NCBI GenBank assembly: GCA_017410325.1
Contig: JAFQRA010000023.1
Coordinates: forward strand, 1-64,000
Direction: 5' to 3'
DNA length: 64,000 nt
DNA from: Clostridia bacterium
GTDB taxonomy: Bacteria; Bacillota; Clostridia; Oscillospirales; Acutalibacteraceae
Shown here: piece by piece, positions 33,783 to 41,890 of the stretch
How positions within the stretch are numbered: the first letter of the stretch is position 1
How the letters are laid out: the number at the start of each line of letters is the position of its first letter
Notes under the pieces: model-generated
Told to the model about the DNA's origin: nothing
Seen by the model: the letters and a program-made list of their open reading frames with translations, nothing else
Database searches by the model: none
Position numbers and translations under genes: made by a program

Positions 33783-34562
33783 TTAACCGTAGATTGCGCC
33801 GATTACGTCGATTATCGGACCGAAACGGCTTTCGTCAATATTAAGGTCGGCAACCTTGCAGGAGTTGTAGAAGCTTGCAAGGGGGCCGCTTTCGCCGCCG
33901 AGCGCACCTGTGAGCAGGTAGCCGACAAAGTGAACTTCAAGCTCGCCGACAAGGTGAGTGTAGTCCATAAGCACGTAGTCCTCGCCATCTGCCTTTTCCT
34001 GCTGTATTGCTTCGAGCTCCTTGCAAAGCGCACGGAGCACCTGCGGATTGGCAAGCGTTAAAGCCTGAGCTGTCTGCAAATCAACTGCGATGTAGTATGT
34101 CTTCGTGCCGTCCTGAAGGCGTACGTAGTAAACATCACTCTTCTGCGCTATGTCCGCAGCGGTTTCGTTGATTTTTTCGGGTGTCATAAAGTAACAGCCG
34201 AGTATCGTTGCCGTGCCTTCCATAACCTTTTCAAAATCACTCTGCTCCGGCAGGGTGGTTACTTCGGCTGCGGTAGTCGTTTCGGGTATTGCCGTTGTCG
34301 GTACCGTTGTCTGCGGGCGGGGCTTTGTTGCAGGCTGAGTGGTGGGTGCTGCCGTGCTTTCAGCCGTTGTTGCTTCCTGTGTCGAGGGCTCCTCGGTTGT
34401 CGTTTCCGCGGGAGCGGTCGTTGTTACGGCGGCAGTAGTGCCTTCTGTAGTTTTTTCGGTGGGTGGCTCCTTTTGTGACTGCGGTGTGCAGGCGCTTAAA
34501 ATACAGCCTGCGCACAGTACAATTCCGATTGCCCTTATAAGTTTATTCGTTAAAGGTTTCAT
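33783..34562 (-). CDS. Thr-rich lipoprotein, 259 aa
   Basis: A signal peptide ends in lipobox LSAC (Cys about residue 25). A Thr/Glu/Pro-rich stretch (residues about 32-108) forms a long extended linker, and the C-terminal 150 residues are a compact alpha/beta domain (VYYVRLQDGTKTYYIAVDLQTAQAL) of unknown family. It lies 25 nt after the propeller lipoprotein and 27 nt before pgcA. The codon use of the linker is Thr-biased and compositionally simple. Probably surface-exposed; no function can be assigned. Confidence 0.75.
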   Translation of the reverse strand: MKPLTNKLIRAIGIVLCAGCILSACTPQSQKEPPTEKTTEGTTAAVTTTAPAETTTEEPSTQEATTAESTAAPTTQPATKPRPQTTVPTTAIPETTTAAEVTTLPEQSDFEKVMEGTATILGCYFMTPEKINETAADIAQKSDVYYVRLQDGTKTYYIAVDLQTAQALTLANPQVLRALCKELEAIQQEKADGEDYVLMDYTHLVGELEVHFVGYLLTGALGGESGPLASFYNSCKVADLNIDESRFGPIIDVIGAIYG

Positions 34563-34587
34563 TATGCCGCCAACTTTCTTTTTATGA

Positions 34588-36492
34588 TTAATAAATTTTG
34601 TATCTGCCGTAGAATGCCGTGCCGTTGTTGCGCTTTGCCGCAGGTGTTACCGAGGCCAGTGCGCCGTCGGTAGCGTAGGTTTCGCCGACAATGATGAATG
34701 TTTTGCTGTCGAGTGCACAGATATCGTTGCAGGAGTCGTTGCCCGTGCCCGCAACGGACTTGACGTGCTCGACTTCACCGTCGGTATTGATTGCAAGAAT
34801 AAATCCGTCCGTACCGCCTTTGTTGCCGATATCGCCGAAATCACGGTTTGAGGAAGCGGTCATACCGACAGCCGCATAGCCGAATTCTGTTTTGGCAATG
34901 CTGTTGATAACATCGTTTTCAAGGCCGCCGTAGGTGCGAAGCCATTCAAGCTGGCCGTCTGCGCTGTAGCGTGCCATGTAAGCATCGTAGCCGCCTCGGT
35001 TGACGGTAAACGCACCGTCGGGAGAAGCGTATCTGCCTACGATAATACAGCCGCTGCCGTCTGCGTAAATGTCATTTACTTCTTCCGTGCGTGAGCCTTC
35101 GAGTGTCTTAATCCAAAGCTGACTGCCCGAGGAAGAATACTTTGCGGTGACAATATTCTGTGAAACGGGTGTGAGCTTATTGTATTCCTTGGAGTTGGAG
35201 TGGCAGGTGACGTAGAGGTTGCCGTTTGAATCACAGGCAATGCCGCGGAGCGTTTCGTTTGCCGTGCCGCCTATTCTGTATGCCCACTCTACCGTACCGT
35301 TTGCGGAGAATTTTGCAACAACGGCATCAGTACCCTGAAGACCGAGGTCGGCAAAATCGCCGTCGGTTGAAAGGAACTTACCGCCTGCGGCGAAGCCGCC
35401 GTCAGGTGTTGCGGTAACGGCAACAAAATAGTCCGTAGCAGTACCGCCGATATGCTTGTACCACTGAAGATTGCCGTCAGCGGAAATCTTTGCGATAACG
35501 GAAAGGTAGGTCTTGCCTGCGTTTTCGTAGCCGAGGTCTGCCGCATTGGACTCACCTACGGCAATGAAGCTGCCGTCGGAAAGCTGTGCAAAATCGTACA
35601 TTCTTGTGTGGCCCGAAGTACCGATGGGGCAAATCCATTTGAGGCTGCCGTCAGAATCGTACTTGGCAATGAATGAATAGAAGCCCGTCTGGCTGAAGTC
35701 TGCAAATTCGGCATCGGTGGATTCCGTGTTGCCGAGCGCAGCAAAGCTGTTCTTGCCCGTTGAGAGAACCTTGACAAACTTATCGTTTTTCTTGCCGCCG
35801 ATACCCTTGAGCCAATCAACCGTGGAAGCGATGTTGATTTCGGGAAGATCTATTGAGGGCTTTTCCTTTTCTGTTGTTGTGGGTGCGTAAAGGGGGTTGT
35901 CAATAACGTCGGTCGTGGTGACCTTGTTGTTTCTCTTGGTGGTGTAGTGCTTTGTAACCTGGTGCTCAAGTGTGATTTCAACCGTGTGAGTAACGTTTTC
36001 CGTACGCTTCTCGGTTACAACCTCGGTAACGGCTTCGCCGTTTTCCTTGGTGACTGAGTTGCCGTCCTTGTCTGTAACGGGCTGTGTTACCTTTTCGCCG
36101 TTTTTGTCAGTTACGGCTACCGTGTATTCAACGGTCTGGTTGACCATTGTGGTTTCGCCGTTTTTGTCAGTTACGAGCTCACCGTTTTCGTCACGCAGGG
36201 GATAGGTGTGGTAAACAACGCTGGTAACAACGGGGCATGTCTGCTTTACGGTAACCTTTTCGCCGTTGGCGTTTGTGTAGGTTTCGCCGTTTTCGTCCGT
36301 TGCGTAAACAACGCTTGTAATCCATTCCTCGGTGAGAGGCTCGCCGTTTTCGCCTAAAACCGTCTGTCCGTTTTCATCGGTTACGAAAACGTTGATTCCC
36401 GTGTGTCCGTCGTTCTGCTTGTTGCAGGCGGTGAAAATCAGTGCCGCGGCAACGAGCAGTATTGCAAGGGGTATGAGTGCTTTTCCTTTCAT
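34588..36492 (-). CDS. Beta-propeller lipoprotein with DENGE-type repeats
   Basis: This 634-aa protein starts with a signal peptide and lipobox IFTAC (Cys about residue 22). Residues about 30-205 hold irregular repeats built on TDENGE/TDKNGE and GEPLT/GEKVT. Residues about 220-634 carry seven or so 50-residue repeats of the form GGT..DYF.AV....DGGF..GG.F.S.DGDF.DLG..G.DA.VAKFS.NGT.EW, a WD/SBBP-like beta-propeller. I use ATG 36492, with AGGAGG 10 nt upstream. It is probably a surface binding protein. First gene of a long minus-strand run. Confidence 0.75.
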   Translation of the reverse strand: MKGKALIPLAILLVAAALIFTACNKQNDGHTGINVFVTDENGQTVLGENGEPLTEEWITSVVYATDENGETYTNANGEKVTVKQTCPVVTSVVYHTYPLRDENGELVTDKNGETTMVNQTVEYTVAVTDKNGEKVTQPVTDKDGNSVTKENGEAVTEVVTEKRTENVTHTVEITLEHQVTKHYTTKRNNKVTTTDVIDNPLYAPTTTEKEKPSIDLPEINIASTVDWLKGIGGKKNDKFVKVLSTGKNSFAALGNTESTDAEFADFSQTGFYSFIAKYDSDGSLKWICPIGTSGHTRMYDFAQLSDGSFIAVGESNAADLGYENAGKTYLSVIAKISADGNLQWYKHIGGTATDYFVAVTATPDGGFAAGGKFLSTDGDFADLGLQGTDAVVAKFSANGTVEWAYRIGGTANETLRGIACDSNGNLYVTCHSNSKEYNKLTPVSQNIVTAKYSSSGSQLWIKTLEGSRTEEVNDIYADGSGCIIVGRYASPDGAFTVNRGGYDAYMARYSADGQLEWLRTYGGLENDVINSIAKTEFGYAAVGMTASSNRDFGDIGNKGGTDGFILAINTDGEVEHVKSVAGTGNDSCNDICALDSKTFIIVGETYATDGALASVTPAAKRNNGTAFYGRYKIY

Positions 36493-36546
36493 GGTGTTAC
36501 TCCTCCTATGTATTTGTCGATTTGTCGAATCAAAACAGTTAATGTA

Positions 36547-36575
36547 ATTATAACACAACGGATATTTCAATGCAA
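36547..36575 (-). promoter_or_regulatory. Promoter of lipoprotein/pgcA/fol run
   Basis: Minus strand TTGCAT (36570-36575), 17-nt spacer, TATAAT (36547-36552) with a TG extension, about 55 nt before ATG 36492. Confidence 0.65.
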
Positions 36576-36676
36576 GATGAATATATATAGTTTTGAGTAT
36601 AATAATATAATAAATAGGTGCGGAAAAGGAAATGTTTGCAAAAATTTTGCGACAATGTAAAATTAAGGAAAAAATA

Positions 36677-36705
36677 TTTACAAACGGCTGAAACTGTAGT
36701 ATAAT
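36677..36705 (+). promoter_or_regulatory. Promoter of riboswitch-ATPase unit
   Basis: TTTACA (36677-36682), 17-nt spacer, TATAAT (36700-36705). Transcription would start just before the riboswitch GGGGAGTAG block. Confidence 0.8.
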
Positions 36706-36714
36706 ACCTAACAA

Positions 36715-36851
36715 ATAAAGGGGAGTAGCTCGCACCCTGGGTGTAATATTGGGCGTCATCCACGACTCTTACGCAGAGTCCGCCAATATTTTAAAGAGTG
36801 AGACTTTTATCGCACAGAGTTTTACATCCGTTGCGATAAAAGTTTTTTTTT
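36715..36851 (+). ncRNA. yybP-ykoY manganese riboswitch
   Basis: AAAGGGGAGTAGCTC near 36718 is the diagnostic loop sequence of the yybP-ykoY family. The second conserved arm GGGCGTCATCCACGACTC and a closing AATATT stem follow. A 12-bp terminator stem (36803-36814 with 36832-36843) and T8 run to 36851. The family senses Mn2+ and turns on export genes by blocking the terminator. The gene 47 nt further on is a P-type ATPase, which fits. Confidence 0.9.
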
Positions 36852-36897
36852 AACGGGCAAGACCTTGTTTTATTTCATTTAATAAGGAGTTGAAAAA

Positions 36898-39597
36898 ATG
36901 CAATTCTATCTTCAGGAAATCAAGGATGTTTTCTCAGCTGTAGGCAGCAACGAAACCGGTCTGTCTGCGCAGGAGGCGGCAAGCCGTCTTGAAAAGAATG
37001 GCAAAAACAAGCTCGCAGAGGCCAAGAAGGACTCTATGCTCAAACGCTTCGTCAATCAGATGAAGGACCCGATGATTATCATTCTTCTCGTTGCCGCAGT
37101 TATTTCTGCCGCTACGGAAATGATTGAGCACGGCGGCTGGACGACCCCGACTGATTCAATTATCATTCTCACGGTTGTCATTATCAACGCGGTTCTCGGC
37201 GTTCTCCAGGAAAGCAAGGCCGAAAAGGCCGTTGAAGCACTTCAGAAGATGTCAGCCGCAACCACCAAAACGCTTCGTGACGGCAGGGTTGAAACCGTCA
37301 AGAGCGAAGACCTTGTTGTCGGTGACGTTGTTCTTCTCGATGCAGGTGACGCTATTCCCGCTGACTGCCGTATTTTCGAGTGCGCCAGCATGAAGATTGA
37401 AGAAGCGGCGCTGACGGGTGAATCCGTTCCCGTAACAAAGCTCGTCAAGGCTCTTATGGGCAAGAACGACAGCAACGAAATCCCGCTTGGCGACCGCAAG
37501 AATATGGCTTATATGGGCTCTACTCTCGTTTACGGCCGCGGTAAGGCTGTTGTTACCGCAACGGGTATGGATACCGAAATGGGTAAGATTGCCAACGCAA
37601 TAACCCTTGCAGAGGAAGGCAAAACTCCGCTTGAAATCAAGCTTGAGCAGCTTTCCAAAATCCTTACAAAGCTCGTTATCGGCGTTTGCGTATTCATTTT
37701 CGCGTTCAATATTGTTACTAAATACTTTATGGGCCCCGAGGGTGCAGAGCTGTTCCCGATTGCGCTTGATTCGTTCATTACCGCTATCGCACTTGCCGTT
37801 GCCGCTATTCCCGAAGGCCTTGTAGCCGTTATGACCATCGTTCTCTCAATGGGCGTTACGAATATGTCCAAGAAGAACGCCATTATCCGTAAAATGACGG
37901 CGGTTGAAACGCTCGGCTGTACACAGATTATCTGCTCGGATAAGACGGGTACTCTCACCCAGAACGTTATGACCGTTGTTGACCACTATGCAGAGGACGA
38001 AATCCGCCTTGCAACCGCTATGGCTCTTTGCACCAACGCTCAGGTTGAGCCCGACGGAAAGTCCACGGGCGAGCCCGACGAGGTTGCGCTTATCAACTAC
38101 GCAAAGACACTCGGCCTTGCCAAGGAGGAGCTTGTTGCAAAAACTCCCAGAGTCGGCGAAGTTCCGTTTGACTCCGGCAGAAAGATGATGAGCACCGTAC
38201 ACTCAGCTGAGGGCAAATTCGTTCAGTTTACAAAGGGTGCTCCCGACGAAATTCTCAAGAAGTGCTCCCACGCCTTTGTCGGCGGTCAGGTTGTGGCTAT
38301 GACCGATGAAATCAAGGCAAAGGCGGCCGAAGAAAACACAAGAATGGGCAACAAGGCTCTGCGTGTTTTCGCCGTTGCATATAAGATGTACGATGCCGAG
38401 CCTGCAGTTTACGATTCCGCTTCGCTCGAATACGATATGATATTCATCGGCCTTACCGGTATGATTGACCCCGTACGCCCCGAGGTTAAGGCTGCTATTG
38501 CAGAATGCCGCACGGCAGGCATCAAGCCGATTATGATTACGGGCGACCATATCAACACCGCAAAGGCAATCGCCCGTGAGCTCGGAATTCTCTCCGACGA
38601 CTCACAGGCTATGATGGGTGTTGATATTGACAAGTACACCGATGAAGAGTTCGAGGCGATTGTCGAGAACATCAACGTTTATGCCCGTGTTCAGCCCGAG
38701 CACAAGACAAGAATTGTCAACGCTTGGAGAAACAAGGGTTATGTCACCGCTATGACGGGTGACGGCGTTAACGATGCACCGTCAATCAAGAGTGCCGATA
38801 TCGGTGTCGGTATGGGTATCACAGGTACAGACGTTACAAAGAACGTTGCAGATATGGTTCTTGCAGACGATAACTTTGCAACAATCGTTTCCGCAGTAGG
38901 CGAGGGCAGAAGAATTTACGACAACATCCGTAAGGCTATCCAGTTCCTTCTCGGCTCAAACCTTTCCGAGGTTATTTCGATTTTCTTCGCTTCCCTTATG
39001 AACTTCACAATTCTTCAGGCACCGCACCTTCTCTTCATCAACCTTATTACGGACTCTCTGCCCGCACTTGCACTCGGCACGGAAAGACCCGAGGCTGACA
39101 TTATGAGAAGAAAGCCCAGAAGCAAGAACGACGGCATTTTCGCAGGCGGTCTCGGTATTGACTGCGCTTACCAGGGTATCATCGTTTCAGTTCTTACAAT
39201 TGCCGCTTTCTATATCGGTGAGTTCCTTGAATGTGTCGAAAAAGGCGCTGTTGCAGACTTTGCATTCAGAAATATTGCTGACAGCAGCGAGGGTATGACA
39301 ATGGCATTCTTCACAATGGCTATGTGTGAAATCTTCCATTCGTTCAATATGCGCTCACAGCGTGGTTCAGCCGTTGCTATGGTATTCAAGGGCAGCCACA
39401 ACATCCTTCTCTACGGCGCAATGGCACTGTCCTTCGTCCTCACAACAGCCGTTGTTGAAATCGACTTCCTTTCAAATATGTTCGGCTTTGCACACCTTGA
39501 CCTCAAGGCATACCTCATCTCTCTCGGACTTTCGTTTATGATTATTCCGATTGTCGAGGTCGTAAAGCTCATTCAAAGAAAAACAGCGAAAAACTAA
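36898..39597 (+). CDS. P-type cation ATPase (Ca2+/Mn2+ type, P2)
   Basis: This 899-aa protein is a complete P2-type ATPase. It has an N-terminal cation ATPase domain, TGESVPV, M4 motif IPEGL (near residue 305), phosphorylation site SDKTGTLT with D348, KGAPDEIL nucleotide motif, MTGDGVNDAP hinge, and M5/M6 residues SNLSEV and NLITDSLPA that form the Ca/Mn site. It exports divalent cations; the Mn2+ riboswitch upstream argues for Mn2+. The ribosome site AAGGAG is 8 nt before the ATG, and the gene is monocistronic. Confidence 0.93.
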   Translation: MQFYLQEIKDVFSAVGSNETGLSAQEAASRLEKNGKNKLAEAKKDSMLKRFVNQMKDPMIIILLVAAVISAATEMIEHGGWTTPTDSIIILTVVIINAVLGVLQESKAEKAVEALQKMSAATTKTLRDGRVETVKSEDLVVGDVVLLDAGDAIPADCRIFECASMKIEEAALTGESVPVTKLVKALMGKNDSNEIPLGDRKNMAYMGSTLVYGRGKAVVTATGMDTEMGKIANAITLAEEGKTPLEIKLEQLSKILTKLVIGVCVFIFAFNIVTKYFMGPEGAELFPIALDSFITAIALAVAAIPEGLVAVMTIVLSMGVTNMSKKNAIIRKMTAVETLGCTQIICSDKTGTLTQNVMTVVDHYAEDEIRLATAMALCTNAQVEPDGKSTGEPDEVALINYAKTLGLAKEELVAKTPRVGEVPFDSGRKMMSTVHSAEGKFVQFTKGAPDEILKKCSHAFVGGQVVAMTDEIKAKAAEENTRMGNKALRVFAVAYKMYDAEPAVYDSASLEYDMIFIGLTGMIDPVRPEVKAAIAECRTAGIKPIMITGDHINTAKAIARELGILSDDSQAMMGVDIDKYTDEEFEAIVENINVYARVQPEHKTRIVNAWRNKGYVTAMTGDGVNDAPSIKSADIGVGMGITGTDVTKNVADMVLADDNFATIVSAVGEGRRIYDNIRKAIQFLLGSNLSEVISIFFASLMNFTILQAPHLLFINLITDSLPALALGTERPEADIMRRKPRSKNDGIFAGGLGIDCAYQGIIVSVLTIAAFYIGEFLECVEKGAVADFAFRNIADSSEGMTMAFFTMAMCEIFHSFNMRSQRGSAVAMVFKGSHNILLYGAMALSFVLTTAVVEIDFLSNMFGFAHLDLKAYLISLGLSFMIIPIVEVVKLIQRKTAKN

Positions 39598-39630
39598 TCA
39601 GGAATTAGGATTTCAAAATTAATTAACATC

Positions 39631-39665
39631 AAAGCCCTGCTTCATTGCGAAGCGGGGCTTTTTGT
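39631..39665. terminator. Terminator between convergent genes
   Basis: AAAGCCCTGCTTC / GAAGCGGGGCTTT, 13 bp with one wobble, with TTTTT on the plus strand. Confidence 0.85.
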
Positions 39666-39681
39666 GATGAACAATTTTTTT

Positions 39682-41013
39682 TTACGACATATTGCCTGCG
39701 GCATCTACTGCGGTGACGGTATAGACATCGTCTGCCGTGCCGTTGGGGTCGGTAACGGTGAGCGGATAATCCCATTTATAGTTTTCTACTCTCGTCAAAA
39801 ACTCGCCGTTTTTGCACACTCTGTAATAGGCAACGCCGAAGTTATCTGCGGACTGTGTCCAGCTCACCGTAACGCCGTTTTCGTCTGCCGAGGTGCTGAC
39901 CGTGGGTGCGGACGGTGCCTGAGTTTCAAGCGCGTAGCCGTTTGCAACGTAGTCGCGGTAGGTTTCTATGTACATACTCTTGACGAGTGTGGGCGAAAAA
40001 TAGTGGGAATATGAAAACGTAAGAATATTCTCGCAGTAGCGTGAGGCGATATCCATCTGCATTACGAAGCGGTCAAGCGTTGCCGTTACGGACTCGATAT
40101 TTTCCGTTTCGGGGCGGAGAACCGTACCGCCGAGGATGCTCGGGCCGATTGCAATATCAAAATTTTCACAGTTTGCCCAGAGGTGTATGTCCGCCTTGGC
40201 TTTTTTGGCGGCGGCAGAGTACATTTCCCATATTCCGACAAGGTCGTCCTCTTCTACCCAATCCGCGCCTACTGCGTCCTGCGGAGCAACGATATCGCCG
40301 TCGCGGAAGGCTGTGGTTTCAAAAAACGTGAGCCACTGCGCATAGGTTGCGGCATTGCCCAGACCGAGGTAATTTGCCGTAAACGGACTTATCAGCACGG
40401 GAAGATTTTTGTCAACCTCCGTAGCCTTGCCGAGGACTTTGTTGAGCCCTTTGGTCATCGTTCCCATTATCGGACCGCAGCTTAGCTGATTGTTGATTTC
40501 GGGTGTGAAGTACCAGCCGTAGAAATTCTGCGGGCTGACGGAATGGTAAGAAGCGTATATATCGGCAAGCATATCCGCGGTAATATCGCACACCTTTGCA
40601 TAGTCGCCCGTATAGTTGCCCAGCAGCCAGAACGAATCAAACATTGCAAGGCCCATAAAGATTTTGATATCCGTGCCCTTGCAGGCGTTGAGTGCTGCCT
40701 TTACAACGTCGCCGCCGAAAACGGCACCCTCAAAGGCAGGTACCGTACTTTCGTAGTAAACGGTCCAGTTGCCGGAAGAATCCATATTCGCCAAATCCTG
40801 CAAGACGAGGTATTCAATACCGTCCGCCTGCATAGCCTCAACCTCTGCTGCCCAGCGTGCCTCATCCCAGGTGCTGCTCAGCCAGGACTGCAGAAACGTG
40901 CCGTTGAATTCGGGCTTGCACCTGCGCTCGGCGGGCTGAGCCTCGCCAAAGGGTGCGGCCGCAGTAATAAGAGCTAACAGCGCAACGAAAAAGTTCTTGA
41001 TTAAATTAAACAT
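39682..41013 (-). CDS. Secreted DUF4434 protein with FN3 domain
   Basis: The 443-aa protein has a signal peptide (residues 1-26, cleavage near GEAQPA). A TIM-barrel-like DUF4434 domain follows (FNGTFLQSWLSSTWDEARWAAEVEAMQADGI at the start, KIFMGLAMFDSFW near residue 117, YGWYFTPEIN near 165, LPVLISPF near 205). The last 90 residues look like a fibronectin type III domain (APSAPTVSTSADENGVTVSWTQS). DUF4434 is a putative glycoside-hydrolase-like domain; the pair E168/E190 cannot be proven catalytic here. Exported and probably polysaccharide-active. Confidence 0.75.
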   Translation of the reverse strand: MFNLIKNFFVALLALITAAAPFGEAQPAERRCKPEFNGTFLQSWLSSTWDEARWAAEVEAMQADGIEYLVLQDLANMDSSGNWTVYYESTVPAFEGAVFGGDVVKAALNACKGTDIKIFMGLAMFDSFWLLGNYTGDYAKVCDITADMLADIYASYHSVSPQNFYGWYFTPEINNQLSCGPIMGTMTKGLNKVLGKATEVDKNLPVLISPFTANYLGLGNAATYAQWLTFFETTAFRDGDIVAPQDAVGADWVEEDDLVGIWEMYSAAAKKAKADIHLWANCENFDIAIGPSILGGTVLRPETENIESVTATLDRFVMQMDIASRYCENILTFSYSHYFSPTLVKSMYIETYRDYVANGYALETQAPSAPTVSTSADENGVTVSWTQSADNFGVAYYRVCKNGEFLTRVENYKWDYPLTVTDPNGTADDVYTVTAVDAAGNMS

Positions 41014-41038
41014 GGTATCTTACTCCTTATAACTGATA

Positions 41039-41707
41039 TTAACACAGCTTGCATTCCTCGTCCGTATGGCAATAGAACACGAGCAGAATGAGCATTGCGT
41101 AGGGCAGGTCGAGGAAGGTTTCGTTGATTACGCCTTTGAGGAAGATGAAGATTTCCATATGCAGGGGATAATTCATCTGCTCCTCGGCATAGAATTTGAG
41201 CACCTCGAAAACGACCGTTACGGGCACGCAAAGCGAAAGCACGGTAAGGCAGGCTATCGGGCAATATAACGGCAGGCGTTTGCCGTGAGAGAGCTTACCG
41301 ATGAACAGAAAAATCAGAAACGCTGAAAACAGCAGGCTTTCCACCGTTTTTTCAAGCACGGACAGTTCACCGAGCAGGTTGCTGTAATGCACACCGAAAA
41401 GAGTTATCAGCCCCGAAACGGCCGCATAAAGCTTTATGCAAAGCAGGAAAAAATCGGGCACAAGCAGAAATTTCTGATTTATCTTCTGCGAAATGAGCAC
41501 CGCCATTGAAATGTAAATAAGAAGCTGGACAATATCGGTGAGGGAAAAGGTGAAATCGAAAAAGGTTTTGCCTGCTTCAAGGCGCATTGTTGCACCCGAA
41601 GCAACCTTTTCTGCCGCGAGCAATATGAACATTATAAACGTTACGGTGTTCATGTGCTTATCTCTGTTGCGGCGGTGCATAAAGGCGTTTATTCTTTCAC
41701 CCGGCAA
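41039..41707 (-). CDS. Hypothetical membrane protein, 222 aa
   Basis: I do not recognise this protein. It has five to six hydrophobic helices (about 20-34, 54-74, 82-103, 115-136, 148-172, 196-214) and ends in a CHTDEECKLC tail with two Cys and a His that could bind metal. The start is most likely TTG 41707, because AAAGGAG lies 9 nt upstream; the next in-frame ATGs lack a site. It precedes the DUF4434 gene by 25 nt, so both may be cotranscribed. Confidence 0.6.
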   Translation of the reverse strand: MPGERINAFMHRRNRDKHMNTVTFIMFILLAAEKVASGATMRLEAGKTFFDFTFSLTDIVQLLIYISMAVLISQKINQKFLLVPDFFLLCIKLYAAVSGLITLFGVHYSNLLGELSVLEKTVESLLFSAFLIFLFIGKLSHGKRLPLYCPIACLTVLSLCVPVTVVFEVLKFYAEEQMNYPLHMEIFIFLKGVINETFLDLPYAMLILLVFYCHTDEECKLC

Positions 41708-41816
41708 CGGTTTCAGCTCCTTTCAAATATTATATTTTTATATTACCATATAACAATATCCGTTGTAAACAAATTTATTCTGTTAATATTATGCTAAAAA
41801 ATTTTTGGTTAGGTTA

Positions 41817-41845
41817 TTGTCATTTTCGGGAAGATATTGTATTAT
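41817..41845 (+). promoter_or_regulatory. Promoter of glnA, with flanking repeats
   Basis: TTGTCA (41817-41822), 17-nt spacer, TATTAT (41840-41845). TTGGTTAGGTTA (41805-41816) directly before the -35 is mirrored by TAACCTAA and TTAACCAA at 41854-41871 after the -10, which may be a split operator. Confidence 0.65.
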
Positions 41846-41890
41846 TGAAACGGTAACCTAAAATTAACCAAACAAAAAAGAGGTATGTTT

